Assembly (NCBI GenBank): GCA_965215475.1
Contig: OZ244061.1
Location: 992,001 to 1,056,000 of the forward strand
Source: Bin80 sp965215475
GTDB taxonomy: Bacteria; Bacteroidota; Rhodothermia; Rhodothermales; Bin80
Direction of reading: 5' to 3'
Length of the DNA: 64,000 nucleotides
Position 1 is the stretch's first letter. Every line of letters begins with the position of its first letter. Below are positions 8,998-18,589 of this stretch, one piece after another. Under the pieces are notes generated by a model, which saw only the letters and a program-made list of their open reading frames with translations, was not told where the DNA came from and made no database searches. Both the position numbers and the translations under genes were made by a program.

Positions 8998-9393
8998 ATG
9001 GATTTTGACGAACGGAGTGCCTACCCTAAACCTTTGGATTTTGAGGTGATGCGCCCAGTATACGAAGAGGCCGAAGACGGGACTGTGACGGCTATCATTA
9101 TAGTGAGTCCATTTGAAGTGACTGGATCCAGTACCTCTCAACCCGGGGCTCGGCGATCAGCCATTTATGAGGCACACAAAACGTACAAGACGTATCATCC
9201 CAATTATGAGATCCCCAGTCCATTTCCTGATGAGTTCCGGGATCAAGAAGGAATTCAATGGAAACGATTAAGCCCCATGGCACGCACGATGCTGGGAGAT
9301 TACTCCTTTACGGATCCAGATGGGGAGGAAGATTACGCCAACATTGAGCAGATGCTGATCTGGGATGTGCGCCCCAGTACATCAGGACCGTAG
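8998..9393 (+). CDS. Conserved-looking hypothetical protein
   Basis: 131 residues from the ATG at 8998. The protein is acidic and proline-rich, with no signal peptide or membrane helix. No domain is recognised. The N-terminal half (TVTAIIIVSPFEVTGSS) looks like a beta strand pair, and the C-terminal half has GIQWKRLSPMARTMLGDYSF. It reads divergently from nrdJ and its 3' end overlaps the convergent CCA-adding enzyme gene by 12 bp. The frame has coding-like composition along its whole length. Confidence 0.55.
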   Translation: MDFDERSAYPKPLDFEVMRPVYEEAEDGTVTAIIIVSPFEVTGSSTSQPGARRSAIYEAHKTYKTYHPNYEIPSPFPDEFRDQEGIQWKRLSPMARTMLGDYSFTDPDGEEDYANIEQMLIWDVRPSTSGP

Positions 9394-10971
9394 TAGCCGC
9401 GCTTTCATGGACTCCAGATGTTCCAAAGCCTCCTGGTGATCCTCTGGAAGATCACCGGACATGATTTCCTGCTTTAGTGCATAGGCTGCGGGCCGCTCAC
9501 TCGTGCGCATAGACAATACCACCTCTTTATAGAGCTTTGCCCTGCGCCGTGCATCATCCTTGATCTGCATCATCAATGCATACGCGGCATCATGTTCATT
9601 CGGGATCTTTCCATCCAGAATCGCTTCACGGACTGCATGCTTGATAATCCCGACCGCTACCCCTGCACCAATGCCAACTACCTCCATGATTTCCTTCCCG
9701 TCAAGCGGTGGTTGAAAATTCCGTAGTTGATCCTTTGCCTCCACTTCTTCAAATTTCCGAGCGACCGAATCGAATGCCCGCAGGTAACGCCGTACCCGGT
9801 TTGGATTTCGGGAGGTTATGTCTGCCCGTACCAGAATCATCAGATCATCGATATCTTCTCCAGCATCAAATAATAATCTCCGAACAGCCGAATCTGTGAC
9901 TTCATCATCGACAAGTGCAACGGGTCTATGATGAAGTGCAACTAGTTTCCTGACGTACGACATTCGTTCATCTGCCGGTAAGCGAAGTTTCCTGAAAAGC
10001 TTTGGGATCATTCTTGCCCCACGATCTTCATGACCATGAAATGTCCAGCCATTTCCCTGGATAAAGCGTTTCGTTAAAGGTTTGCCGATGTCATGCAACA
10101 ATGCCGCCCAGCGTAACCAGTATCGGTCCGCTGGAGCCGTTGCAACAACATTATCCACCACCTGCAACGTATGATAAAAATTGTCCTTATGCCGCTGCCC
10201 TGCCACCGTATCTACCCCTTTCAGAGCACTCAGCTCTGACAGAAATTCGCATAAGAGTCCGGTTTCTTCCAAGATTTTCAATCCGATAGACGGTTGGGAG
10301 CACGCCATAATTTTGTGCAACTCATCGGTAATCCTTTCCTGGCTCACAATTTTGAGGCGTTTTGCTTCCTGATGCATCCCTCTTCGCGTCTTTTCATCAA
10401 TTTGAAAGCTCAACTGAGTTGCAAACCGTGCCGCCCGGATCATCCGCAGCGGATCATCTGAAAATGTTTCTCCGGGGGATCTGGGTGTTCGGAGCCTTCC
10501 AGAATCTAGGTCCATTAACCCTCCTGAGGGATCTACCAACTCTCCGAAGTTCCGATCCCCGACAAGATTGATTGCCAATGCATTCACTGTAAAATCTCTA
10601 CGGAAAAGATCCTCCTCCAGCGTCCCATCCTCTACGATGGGCTTGCGGGAATCTCTTCGATAACTCTCACGGCGTGCGGCGACAAACTCTAAGGCCACGT
10701 TATGTACTCGAACTGCGGCCGTTCCAAATTTCGGATAGACATGGACAACCGTGCCACCTAGACGAGTACGTACCGTACGGGCTAATTGGATCCCCGATCC
10801 CTGCCCTACGGTTACAAAATCTATATCCGTCGTTGGACGCCCAATCATTGCATCACGTACAAACCCACCGACTGCAAAAACCTGGATTTTCTGGCTCTGC
10901 GCTTCCTCTCCAACTGCTCTAAGTAATTCGTACTGGGGGAGTTTTTGCAATAAGTCACTCAGATTATTCAT
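9382..10971 (-). CDS. cca: CCA-adding enzyme / tRNA nucleotidyltransferase with HD domain
   Basis: 529 residues from the ATG at 10971; the longer open frame to 11145 lacks conserved sequence at its N-terminus. The class II nucleotidyltransferase signature is VGGFVRDAMIGRPTTDIDFV, with GG at 35-36 and the metal-binding D49/D51. A basic RRDFTVNALA motif follows. An HD phosphohydrolase domain starts near residue 285 (ALLHDIGKP, then FHGHEDRGA and LVALHHRP). The enzyme adds or repairs the 3' CCA of tRNA; the HD domain may give phosphatase or phosphodiesterase activity. A poly(A) polymerase role cannot be excluded on sequence alone. Confidence 0.9.
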   Translation of the reverse strand: MNNLSDLLQKLPQYELLRAVGEEAQSQKIQVFAVGGFVRDAMIGRPTTDIDFVTVGQGSGIQLARTVRTRLGGTVVHVYPKFGTAAVRVHNVALEFVAARRESYRRDSRKPIVEDGTLEEDLFRRDFTVNALAINLVGDRNFGELVDPSGGLMDLDSGRLRTPRSPGETFSDDPLRMIRAARFATQLSFQIDEKTRRGMHQEAKRLKIVSQERITDELHKIMACSQPSIGLKILEETGLLCEFLSELSALKGVDTVAGQRHKDNFYHTLQVVDNVVATAPADRYWLRWAALLHDIGKPLTKRFIQGNGWTFHGHEDRGARMIPKLFRKLRLPADERMSYVRKLVALHHRPVALVDDEVTDSAVRRLLFDAGEDIDDLMILVRADITSRNPNRVRRYLRAFDSVARKFEEVEAKDQLRNFQPPLDGKEIMEVVGIGAGVAVGIIKHAVREAILDGKIPNEHDAAYALMMQIKDDARRRAKLYKEVVLSMRTSERPAAYALKQEIMSGDLPEDHQEALEHLESMKARLLRS

Positions 10972-11223
10972 GATACCCCTGATCCGGAAAGGGCAAGGTT
11001 CGGCAACTTTCGAGTTCAACGCACCTGTCGCCAGACCAATCCACAGACTATACTCCAGCCGTAGCCAGCCATGCGCTCTGCCTCTGAAACCTCCATACCT
11101 TGGATACGAACAGAATTGATTCCCGCCTCTGACTGAACTTGGCACGTATCATTCTAGGCCACCGGTTACAGATTGATCCATCGTTTTGTGCCGATGCAGG
11201 TCCAACCTATAAATATCCTGGCA

Positions 11224-13860
11224 CTACCTCCCCCCGACAACCAATGGTTGTGTAAACATCTGTGGCTCCTCAGATCCTGTGAGTTGCAAGCGCAGGATAT
11301 ATACCCCCGGTGCTAAATCTGGTGTCAATGCATACTCGTGTATCCCGTTGCCGTAAGATGCTTTTTTTGACTCAAATACCTGACGACCTAACACATCATA
11401 AAAAATGGCAGACACCGTGACCAACTCTGGAGTCGAAAATGATATATTCACCTCTTCTGTAAATGGATTCGGATAGGTTGCGATTAACTCCGGCTCAATC
11501 AGAATTCGTTCAGGATGCACGCTAACCGGAGACTCCTTCCGGAAGGTCATCCGATTGAGGTTCACATCCTTGTCTGCAAAAGTTACACGAATAACGCGTC
11601 CACTCCCAGCTTTTAATGCAGGTATACTGACCTTTCGAGTTACCCAGTTCTGCCAGCCTCCAGTATTGCCCACTTCAATCTCCCCGACCCGCTCGCCATC
11701 TACAAGAAAGAGTACGTCTGCCCCCGACCGTTCCCCGCCAGTACCACTTGCACCCCGAACCGCAATTTCGTAGGCACCATCCTCTAGAATGTCAACGGTA
11801 TACTCCATCCATTCAAAACGCTCCGTCCACCCAACATTATATTCAAATCCTTCGGGATCGGTTGAGACCTCGATATCTACACCGTCATTCCGATAACTGT
11901 AGCCTGAATTGCCGGTGGTATTTTGACTAATTCTCCAATAATCTGAATCCTCATATGCAACCCCTTGGTTTCCCAGATCATAGTCTACAGCATTGATGAT
12001 GCCTGGAAGTTCATGCTTTTTGAATGGCTTTTGCTTTGCTCCATACTCAGGATCAAAAAGCGCAGCCAGAAGATCTCGGTTTACTTTGGCCAAATCAAGT
12101 TCCAGATTTTCGGCCATCGCCAAAAGACTTTGTGTGGCCTCTTCTACTGGAGGCTTAGGTTCCTCTCCACGCCAATACTTAATTACATCTTCATACCCCG
12201 GTGCAAACGGAGAACTAAGTGGACTGGTAATGGTCTCAATTTTCTTATGTGTCCACCAGTTCACCCCAATCTTATGCTTCTCTGCTAGCCGTGTCAATGC
12301 ATAAAACCACGCATTGGAATTCTCTCCTGTCTCTCCAAGATAGAGGGGGACTTGATCCTCCGCCCTCATATTGAGAAGGTACTGGATTGCGCCCTGATCT
12401 ACTGCTTTCCAGTAATGATGGAAGGCATAGACAATGTTTTTTCTATGATTCTGAATATCCCGAAGGTGATCGTCAAACGACGTGGCGAAGTAGTTTCCTT
12501 CCAGAAAGAACAGGTGATTCGGAGAAATCGGCTTAACTGCATCAATGATTTGGATGTATAGGTCTGCCAGGTTCTTTCCAGGTATTCCGTCTGGAAGTAC
12601 AGGTTCATTGATGAGATCATACCCCATAATGATGGGGTCGTCGCTGTATCGGCGGGCAATTTCACGCCAGATCTTGACCGTTTGCGGCCAGTACTTGTCG
12701 GGTTCCGTCCAAAGCCGGGCTTCTCCATCACTGTCTGCAATCCCTCCATCACTCTGTGCTCCTGGTGCTGCATGCATATCGAGAAGAACTGCAAGGTCAT
12801 ATTTCCTGCACCATTCAAGAAATGTGTCCAATAGATCAAACCCATCCTCGTCCCATTCGTCCGTCTCAGGATTATAAAAGAGGCGATAGTGGAAAGGAAG
12901 ACGAATATGATCAAATCCCCAGTCCTTGATTGCTTCGACATCTTTTTCCTGCACATACTTCTCCGTGAATATGTCAAAGAATCTATCGGTGTTCTGCTCA
13001 CCAATGAGGTCGGTCATCTGATTCCGTATCCCAGTAGGCCCATCCGTCGTCCCAGGCGTTGAGATATGCAACATGTAGCCTTCCGGTAGCAACCATCCCC
13101 CCAATCCGATCCCCTTCATTACAACCGGTTGACCATCCCCATCCAGAATCTCGGTTCCATCAACTCTGAAGTACCCCTCTGAAGGAAGTCGAACGGTTTG
13201 TAAGGCAAATTGAAACGTTCCGATTGGTTTAACCTCACCATTAACCAGAAATGGAGATTCCGTTATGCGTCTGATCTTCTCTCGTGGATTCGTAGCCTGA
13301 TTCGGTGAATTATAATCGGATCCACTGTCTGTACCTGCATCGTAAACGTATAAATCTACCTCAAGCGTATCCATCCAATTCCCATCCTCATCCAGCATAT
13401 TTAATCCTGATACACCAACAAACCAGTCTGGACTCGGCGCCAACATGGAGGTAACGGTAACGAAATTCCATGGAGGTCGGATATCAAATGTGGTTTTGGT
13501 AAGGGTTGGGGGGCGGCCTAAACCACGCCCATCAATGATTTTATCCGCATGTCCATCCTCCTGTACTCGGTTGATTTCACCTCGAAGGGTTCCCTTAGCT
13601 CCGAGCTCTGCCATGGACTTGATTCCATCACTGGCTACATTTCCCGTACTCCAAAACTGCACGGCATCATTATGAGTTCCTCCAATCATGCCAGAAAAGT
13701 GAGGATTGGAGGGATAACTAGCAGGATGTGAATCCGCTGTCCACGTTGCCGTGAAGGTGAGCTCATACGTGGCCGTACCTTGCGCCATCACCATGGATGA
13801 GAACAAAAGCACACCCGCTATGCAAACGTATATCTGAGCTGTGAATAAAGCTATTTTCAT
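11224..13860 (-). CDS. Secreted spondin-GH5-CBM glycosidase with type IX sorting domain
   Basis: 878 residues from the ATG at 13860, which starts the signal peptide (residues 1-26, ending MVMAQG). Residues about 28-225 match the spondin N domain: YELTFTATW, HFSGMIGGTH, VQFWSTG, PSPDWFVGVSGLN. Residues about 245-590 are a glycoside hydrolase family 5 barrel: GIGLGGWLLPEG, HIRLPFHYR, acid/base Glu in GYDLINEP near 418, nucleophile Glu in YLGETGEN near 508. Residues about 640-790 look like a CBM6-type beta-sandwich. The last 75 residues, with TYPNPF, FYDVLGRQV and APGVYILRL, form a Por sorting domain for type IX secretion. It probably cleaves beta-glucans or related polysaccharides outside the cell. 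Confidence 0.9.
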   Translation of the reverse strand: MKIALFTAQIYVCIAGVLLFSSMVMAQGTATYELTFTATWTADSHPASYPSNPHFSGMIGGTHNDAVQFWSTGNVASDGIKSMAELGAKGTLRGEINRVQEDGHADKIIDGRGLGRPPTLTKTTFDIRPPWNFVTVTSMLAPSPDWFVGVSGLNMLDEDGNWMDTLEVDLYVYDAGTDSGSDYNSPNQATNPREKIRRITESPFLVNGEVKPIGTFQFALQTVRLPSEGYFRVDGTEILDGDGQPVVMKGIGLGGWLLPEGYMLHISTPGTTDGPTGIRNQMTDLIGEQNTDRFFDIFTEKYVQEKDVEAIKDWGFDHIRLPFHYRLFYNPETDEWDEDGFDLLDTFLEWCRKYDLAVLLDMHAAPGAQSDGGIADSDGEARLWTEPDKYWPQTVKIWREIARRYSDDPIIMGYDLINEPVLPDGIPGKNLADLYIQIIDAVKPISPNHLFFLEGNYFATSFDDHLRDIQNHRKNIVYAFHHYWKAVDQGAIQYLLNMRAEDQVPLYLGETGENSNAWFYALTRLAEKHKIGVNWWTHKKIETITSPLSSPFAPGYEDVIKYWRGEEPKPPVEEATQSLLAMAENLELDLAKVNRDLLAALFDPEYGAKQKPFKKHELPGIINAVDYDLGNQGVAYEDSDYWRISQNTTGNSGYSYRNDGVDIEVSTDPEGFEYNVGWTERFEWMEYTVDILEDGAYEIAVRGASGTGGERSGADVLFLVDGERVGEIEVGNTGGWQNWVTRKVSIPALKAGSGRVIRVTFADKDVNLNRMTFRKESPVSVHPERILIEPELIATYPNPFTEEVNISFSTPELVTVSAIFYDVLGRQVFESKKASYGNGIHEYALTPDLAPGVYILRLQLTGSEEPQMFTQPLVVGGR

Positions 13861-14052
13861 TGAAAATTTCCGCCCTTGTTTCACATGAAATATCTTGGGA
13901 CCACAAGCCCTCAAAGAGTACATCTAGAATGTACCCGAAATTCTATTGACTGGAATTCGGTCTTCATTCGAACCATAAGTACTCCCTCATCCAATGATGA
14001 GATGCCCCGCAAGATCGAACATTTTATATCCGAGGTTATGAAAATTCATTGC

Positions 14053-14424
14053 CTATGCTCCGTCTGGAGGGCGTTCGACCCATTCCGGTATTGGCGTGAC
14101 CGTCTCTTCAGGAGGCGGACCTGGCTCCGACCACCCCATCTCTTCAACCATCATCAACGGCTGAATCGTCATATTCTGCTCTACCAGAATCTGACATGCA
14201 AGTCGAACCTCACCAAGTAATTTAGCCTCGGATAATTTGTCTAGTTCCGCCTGGGAGAAAATCTTGGGTTCGCCTTCAATAAACTTGATACGACAGGTCG
14301 TACATCGTGCATAACCACCGCACCGATGTCCAAGGTTGACCCCATTTTCCTGTAATGCATTCACAAGCCGCTGCCCACTCTCTACATCAAAAGTTCTATG
14401 ATCAGGGATCGTTATCTTTGGCAT
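14053..14424 (-). CDS. 2Fe-2S ferredoxin
   Basis: 123 residues. Plant-type cluster ligands are visible as CGGYARCTTC (Cys35, Cys40, Cys43) and a fourth Cys in RLACQ near residue 77. The N-terminus PKITIPDHRTFDVESG is the usual beta-grasp opening. It should carry electrons in the cytoplasm for oxygenases, reductases or Fe-S assembly. A proline-rich tail of about 25 residues (GPPPEETVTPIPEWVERPP) extends past the usual domain. It stands alone, divergent from the serine hydrolase pair. Confidence 0.9.
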   Translation of the reverse strand: MPKITIPDHRTFDVESGQRLVNALQENGVNLGHRCGGYARCTTCRIKFIEGEPKIFSQAELDKLSEAKLLGEVRLACQILVEQNMTIQPLMMVEEMGWSEPGPPPEETVTPIPEWVERPPDGA

Positions 14425-14482
14425 GATGTCTGATAGTAATTAATTGAATAAACCTAATATACTGCCATAGAGTTGATTTATC

Positions 14483-15739
14483 ATGAAAAGACGATTTCTT
14501 CAAACGCATCGCCTCCTGATTCTTGGACTTTTCTTCATCGGAGCATGCTGGTCAGACCAAGAAACTTCACCCAATCTCCTGACCATTCAGCCATCCATCT
14601 CTGCTGAGGATTCCCCCACGGTATTGAATCCAGGGGCACTCATGCATATGGATTCTCTTGTCCTTGAACATATCCATATGCGTGCCTTTCCTGGCGCAGT
14701 CGTCTCGTTTGGAAAAGGTACTGAAATCATCAAACTAACCGGCTATGGCGGATATACCTATCATTCCCGACGCCGAGTACTTCCCGAATCTGTTTTTGAT
14801 CTCGCTTCTCTCACCAAAGTGGTTGCGACAACCACGGCCTCCATGCTCCTTTTTGAGCGGGGGCAACTGGATTTAGATGCCCCGGTTTCCCATTATCTAG
14901 ACGCGTTCAATACCTCAGAGCGACAGTCCATTACCATTCGACATCTGTTGGCACATTCGAGTGGTCTCCCCGGATGGCGCCCCCTCTACGAAGAGGGTAT
15001 TTTGACTCGTGATGCAGTCATGGAAGAGGTTCTCACTACTCCTCTTCTGACCGAACCAGGAAAAAAATATGTGTATAGCAGCATCGGCACGATCTCTCTT
15101 GCCCTTGTGATTGAAGAAATCACCGGTGAACCCTTTGATCAGTGGTGTACCCGAAATATTTTTGATCCACTGAACATGAACTCGACCGGGTTTCGTAGCA
15201 CGGGAGAGAGCGACCCTGATATCATTCCTACCGAAGTAGATGACTATTTTCGGAATCGACTCATCCAAGGAGAGGTACATGATGAAACCGCATGGATTAT
15301 GGGGGGAGTTGCCGGACATGCTGGCCTTTTCTCCACTGCGCTTGACCTCTCCAAGTATGCCCAGATGATGGTCCAACGAGGTATTTATGATGGAACCGAA
15401 TTTCTTCAAGCTCACACAATTGATCAATTTACTGCGGTAGTAGATACTTCATTAAGCACACGTGCTCTTGGCTGGGATACCCGTAGTCCCAAGAGTGAAC
15501 CCTCCTCCGCAGGTCAATACTTCGGGCCACGAAGTTATGGCCACACCGGGTTCACAGGCACTTCCATGTGGATTGATCCTGACTCGAAGGCATGGGTCAT
15601 TCTGCTCACAAACCGCGTGTACCCTACAAGAGATACGTCCGATCGTTTCCGTCGAATTCGAGGATTAGTGGCCGATGCAGCCTACGATGCACTATTGGGT
15701 CCACTTTCAAGCCAAGAAACAGATCCCCAGATTCCGTAA
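14483..15739 (+). CDS. Beta-lactamase-fold serine hydrolase, lipoprotein (copy 1)
   Basis: 418 residues. A lipoprotein signal ends in IGAC (Cys22), so the enzyme is likely anchored to a membrane facing outward. The class C beta-lactamase/DD-peptidase fold is shown by SLTK (Ser109, Lys112), a YSS motif near residue 198 in the position of YxN, and GHTGFTG near 354 in the position of the KTG box. Substrates in this family include esters, beta-lactams and D-amino-acid peptides, and cannot be told from sequence. A close paralogue follows 405 bp downstream on the same strand. Confidence 0.85.
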   Translation: MKRRFLQTHRLLILGLFFIGACWSDQETSPNLLTIQPSISAEDSPTVLNPGALMHMDSLVLEHIHMRAFPGAVVSFGKGTEIIKLTGYGGYTYHSRRRVLPESVFDLASLTKVVATTTASMLLFERGQLDLDAPVSHYLDAFNTSERQSITIRHLLAHSSGLPGWRPLYEEGILTRDAVMEEVLTTPLLTEPGKKYVYSSIGTISLALVIEEITGEPFDQWCTRNIFDPLNMNSTGFRSTGESDPDIIPTEVDDYFRNRLIQGEVHDETAWIMGGVAGHAGLFSTALDLSKYAQMMVQRGIYDGTEFLQAHTIDQFTAVVDTSLSTRALGWDTRSPKSEPSSAGQYFGPRSYGHTGFTGTSMWIDPDSKAWVILLTNRVYPTRDTSDRFRRIRGLVADAAYDALLGPLSSQETDPQIP

Positions 15740-16144
15740 CTCTCTTATTCGTTTCCTATCGCCCTAATTATTGAGCAAAGGTTGATTTTGATTGAAAAGC
15801 CGGTCAACCGGTGAAAGTATGAAGCCATTTTTTGATCGTAACTACACCGAGTGATTGATCTGTATCCTGTTCACCTCTTACTTGAATGTTTCTATCGCCT
15901 AGAATATCCAAACAGAGACTGGATCCCATGAAACTGATTCATCTTCCGATCTTTTCTCCGTGATTCGACCACAAACACTATGATCTCACCCGGCGCACAT
16001 TCTCGCCAAGCGTTCCCATGTCTGATGCTGGCATCATATACTTTGCGTGGTAATATTTTTCATTCTCTGTTTTGATCTTCCTTATCTTTGGTATGATTAT
16101 AACACCGAGTATTTCAACGAATCGCTGCGATCCCTTTTAGTTAC
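15740..16144 (+). other. Spacer between paralogous hydrolase genes
   Basis: No open frame with coding character. A short palindrome, CCGGTCAACCGG, lies near 15800. The length would allow a separate promoter for the second hydrolase gene, but none is clear. Confidence 0.5.
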
Positions 16145-17428
16145 ATGACCAAAACGACTTTTTGGCCCCCCCGTCTTCTTCTTTTCGTGCTCTTGATCTT
16201 GGGGGCTTGCCGGTCTGCCCGAGAAATAACCATCGAAGAAGCCATCCGCCCAGAATCCGTCGAGATTCCCTCGATTCAGCCTTCCATTTTCGCCGTGGAT
16301 TCCCCCACCGTCGTTTATCCAGATGCACTGACTCGCATGGATTCTCTCATCATTGAATATATTAATGCACAGGCGTTTCCCGGGGCAGTTGTCTCGGTTG
16401 GAAAAGGCGCCGAAATTGTCAAGATGACGGGCTATGGCGGGTATACGTACCGCTCCAAGAGGCGAATGCTACCGCAGTCTGTCTTTGATCTGGCTTCCCT
16501 GACCAAGGTGGTAGCTACGACAACGGCATCCATGTTGCTTTATGAACGGGGGCAACTGGATTTGGATGCACCCGTTTCTCAGTACCTAGATGCATTCGAC
16601 ACTCCAGAGAGTCAATCCATTACAATCCGCCACCTCTTGACACATACCAGTGGGTTGCCTGCTTTCCAACCATTTCATTTGGATGGAATCATCGCGCGTG
16701 CCCCCATCATTGACGCCATTTTCTCTTCGGAGCTCCTCACCGAACCCGGAGAAGAATATCGCTACAGTGACTTTGGCATGATCACTCTTGCCCTCCTTAT
16801 CGAAAAAATCACGGGTGAACCCTTTGATCAGTGGTGTACCCAAAATATTTTTGAGCCTCTGGGCATGACCTCGACGACCTTTCGCGGCACAGGAGAGACA
16901 GATCCTGATATTGTCCCTACCGAAGTGGACGACTACTTCCGTAATCGACTCATTCAGGGAGAAGTGCATGACGAAACTGCGTGGTCACTAGGAGGGGTTG
17001 CCGGCCATGCGGGGCTCTTTTCTACGGCAATGGACCTCTCTCAATTTGCCCGGATGATGGTGCAACGTGGTACTCTTGATGGAAAGGTATTTCTTGAGGA
17101 AAGTACGATTAATCAATTTACTGCGGTCGTGGATACGTCAATGAGTACTCGAGCACTGGGCTGGGATACCCGTAACCTGAATCATGAGCCGTCGTCTGCA
17201 GGCCTATATTTTGGACCGCGTAGTTATGGTCACACCGGATTTACGGGAACTTCCATATGGATTGACCCTGACTCGCAAGCCTGGACCATCCTGCTCACAA
17301 ACCGCGTATATCCTACAAGGGACGAGTACGAACGATTCATGGGAATTCGAGGCCGGATTGCCGATGCAACCTATGAAGCATTCTTCTGGCCGCTTCCAGA
17401 CCTCAATACGGAACAATCTTCCCAATAA
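16145..17428 (+). CDS. Beta-lactamase-fold serine hydrolase, lipoprotein (copy 2)
   Basis: 427 residues, closely related to the preceding hydrolase along almost its whole length. The lipobox is LGAC (Cys22). The catalytic Ser-Lys pair lies in SLTK (118-121), the Tyr in YRYSDFG, and the third motif is GHTGFTG. The main differences are in the loop after the LTHTSGLP motif, where copy 1 has GWRPLYEEG and this one AFQPFHLDG. That is near the substrate pocket, so the two may differ in specificity. The arrangement looks like a tandem duplication followed by divergence. Confidence 0.85.
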   Translation: MTKTTFWPPRLLLFVLLILGACRSAREITIEEAIRPESVEIPSIQPSIFAVDSPTVVYPDALTRMDSLIIEYINAQAFPGAVVSVGKGAEIVKMTGYGGYTYRSKRRMLPQSVFDLASLTKVVATTTASMLLYERGQLDLDAPVSQYLDAFDTPESQSITIRHLLTHTSGLPAFQPFHLDGIIARAPIIDAIFSSELLTEPGEEYRYSDFGMITLALLIEKITGEPFDQWCTQNIFEPLGMTSTTFRGTGETDPDIVPTEVDDYFRNRLIQGEVHDETAWSLGGVAGHAGLFSTAMDLSQFARMMVQRGTLDGKVFLEESTINQFTAVVDTSMSTRALGWDTRNLNHEPSSAGLYFGPRSYGHTGFTGTSIWIDPDSQAWTILLTNRVYPTRDEYERFMGIRGRIADATYEAFFWPLPDLNTEQSSQ

Positions 17429-17467
17429 TGCTTTAGTGTCGGCTGTCTTTTAATTGTGCGATCCTGC

Positions 17468-17761
17468 ATGCCAACCTACGACTATAAACGAGCAGACGGA
17501 ACTGTCTTTGAAACGTTTCAATCCATTACTGCCGAACCACTTACAGAGTGCCCTACTACGGGCCAACCCGTTAAACGAGTGATCAGTGGGGGCACAGGGT
17601 TTATCCTGAAAGGATCCGGGTTTTACCAAACCGATTATGTAACCAAGCCAGCCGCAGAAAAACATAAAGATTCCAAAAAAGAGGACGAAAAAGCGAAAAA
17701 GGAAGATGATACAAAGTCTTCCAAGGATAAAGAGCCCGTCTCCACCAAAAGCGACGATTGA
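17468..17761 (+). CDS. FmdB-type zinc-ribbon-like regulatory protein, cysteines largely lost
   Basis: 97 residues from the ATG at 17468; an in-frame ATG 12 bp upstream is less likely because MPTYDYK is the standard FmdB start. Family features visible are MPTYDYKR, FETFQSI, PLTECP, VKRVISGG and FILKGSGFYQTDY. The usual two CxxC pairs are reduced to one cysteine (TECPTTGQ), so zinc binding is probably lost. The C-terminal 40 residues are a Lys/Asp/Ser-rich tail. The role of this widespread family is poorly known. Confidence 0.8.
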   Translation: MPTYDYKRADGTVFETFQSITAEPLTECPTTGQPVKRVISGGTGFILKGSGFYQTDYVTKPAAEKHKDSKKEDEKAKKEDDTKSSKDKEPVSTKSDD

Positions 17762-17823
17762 CGCAAGTATGGAGCCATCATAACGGTTGGCAGGATCAAT
17801 CCGTCTCTACCTGTCAAGTAGAA

Positions 17824-18585
17824 TTATCCAACCTGCAACTGCTGAGCAGCATGGATAATCTGTCCAAACACGTCAGGTTTCAAACTTGCTCCGCCGATCA
17901 AACCACCGTCTACATCCTCCTGACTTAGTAGCTCCTTCGCGTTTGCTGGATTCATACTGCCTCCATACAGAATATGAAGGTCCTGTGCGATGGTATCACC
18001 GAACTGCTGACTCACAAGTGAGCGGATAAATCTATGCATCTGTTGAGCCTGCTGAGGGGTAGCGGTCTCCCCCGTTCCAATGGCCCAGATTGGCTCATAG
18101 GCGATCACAATTGCGGTCGGGGACTTAATCATCACCCCCTCCAGTGCATGCTGGACCTGGGTAGCCACAACCTGCTCCTCTTTCCCGCTCTTCCGCTCAT
18201 TCAAATGCTCCCCTACACAAATAATCGGGACCAGACCGGATGTAACCGCTTGTTTTACTTTGCTGCTCACATCTGAGTCAGTTTCCCCAAAATATTGCCT
18301 CCGTTCAGAATGCCCCAGGATTACATAATGACATCCCACCGACAAAAGCATCTGTGCCGAAATTTCTCCGGTGTAAGCTCCTTCATCAACCCAATACATG
18401 TTCTGTGCTCCTAAACGCACATGACTTCCTGCTAGCGCGGCCCCCACCCCACTCAAGAAAAGACCAGGAGGGCAAACGGCAATATTGACCGATCCTGCAC
18501 CTTTACTTTCCTGAACTACCCCGCGGGCTAACTCTTCAGCCGAGCCAGCATTTGTATTCATTTTCCAGTTTCCTGCAATCAGCAT
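17824..18585 (-). CDS. tpiA: Triose-phosphate isomerase
   Basis: 253 residues, usual length. It interconverts dihydroxyacetone phosphate and glyceraldehyde 3-phosphate in glycolysis. Active-site residues are visible: Lys8 in GNWKMN, His92 in GHSERR, Glu164 in AYEPIWAIGTG, and the phosphate-binding GGAS near the C-terminus. It lies 4 bp downstream of the thioredoxin-like gene on the same strand, with gatB upstream of that, suggesting one transcript. Confidence 0.97.
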   Translation of the reverse strand: MLIAGNWKMNTNAGSAEELARGVVQESKGAGSVNIAVCPPGLFLSGVGAALAGSHVRLGAQNMYWVDEGAYTGEISAQMLLSVGCHYVILGHSERRQYFGETDSDVSSKVKQAVTSGLVPIICVGEHLNERKSGKEEQVVATQVQHALEGVMIKSPTAIVIAYEPIWAIGTGETATPQQAQQMHRFIRSLVSQQFGDTIAQDLHILYGGSMNPANAKELLSQEDVDGGLIGGASLKPDVFGQIIHAAQQLQVG

Positions 18586-18589
18586 TTGA

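Noticed and set aside
10972..11145. Longer N-terminus for the CCA-adding enzyme
   Set aside because: These 58 residues are not like the family, and MNNLSDLL is the expected start.
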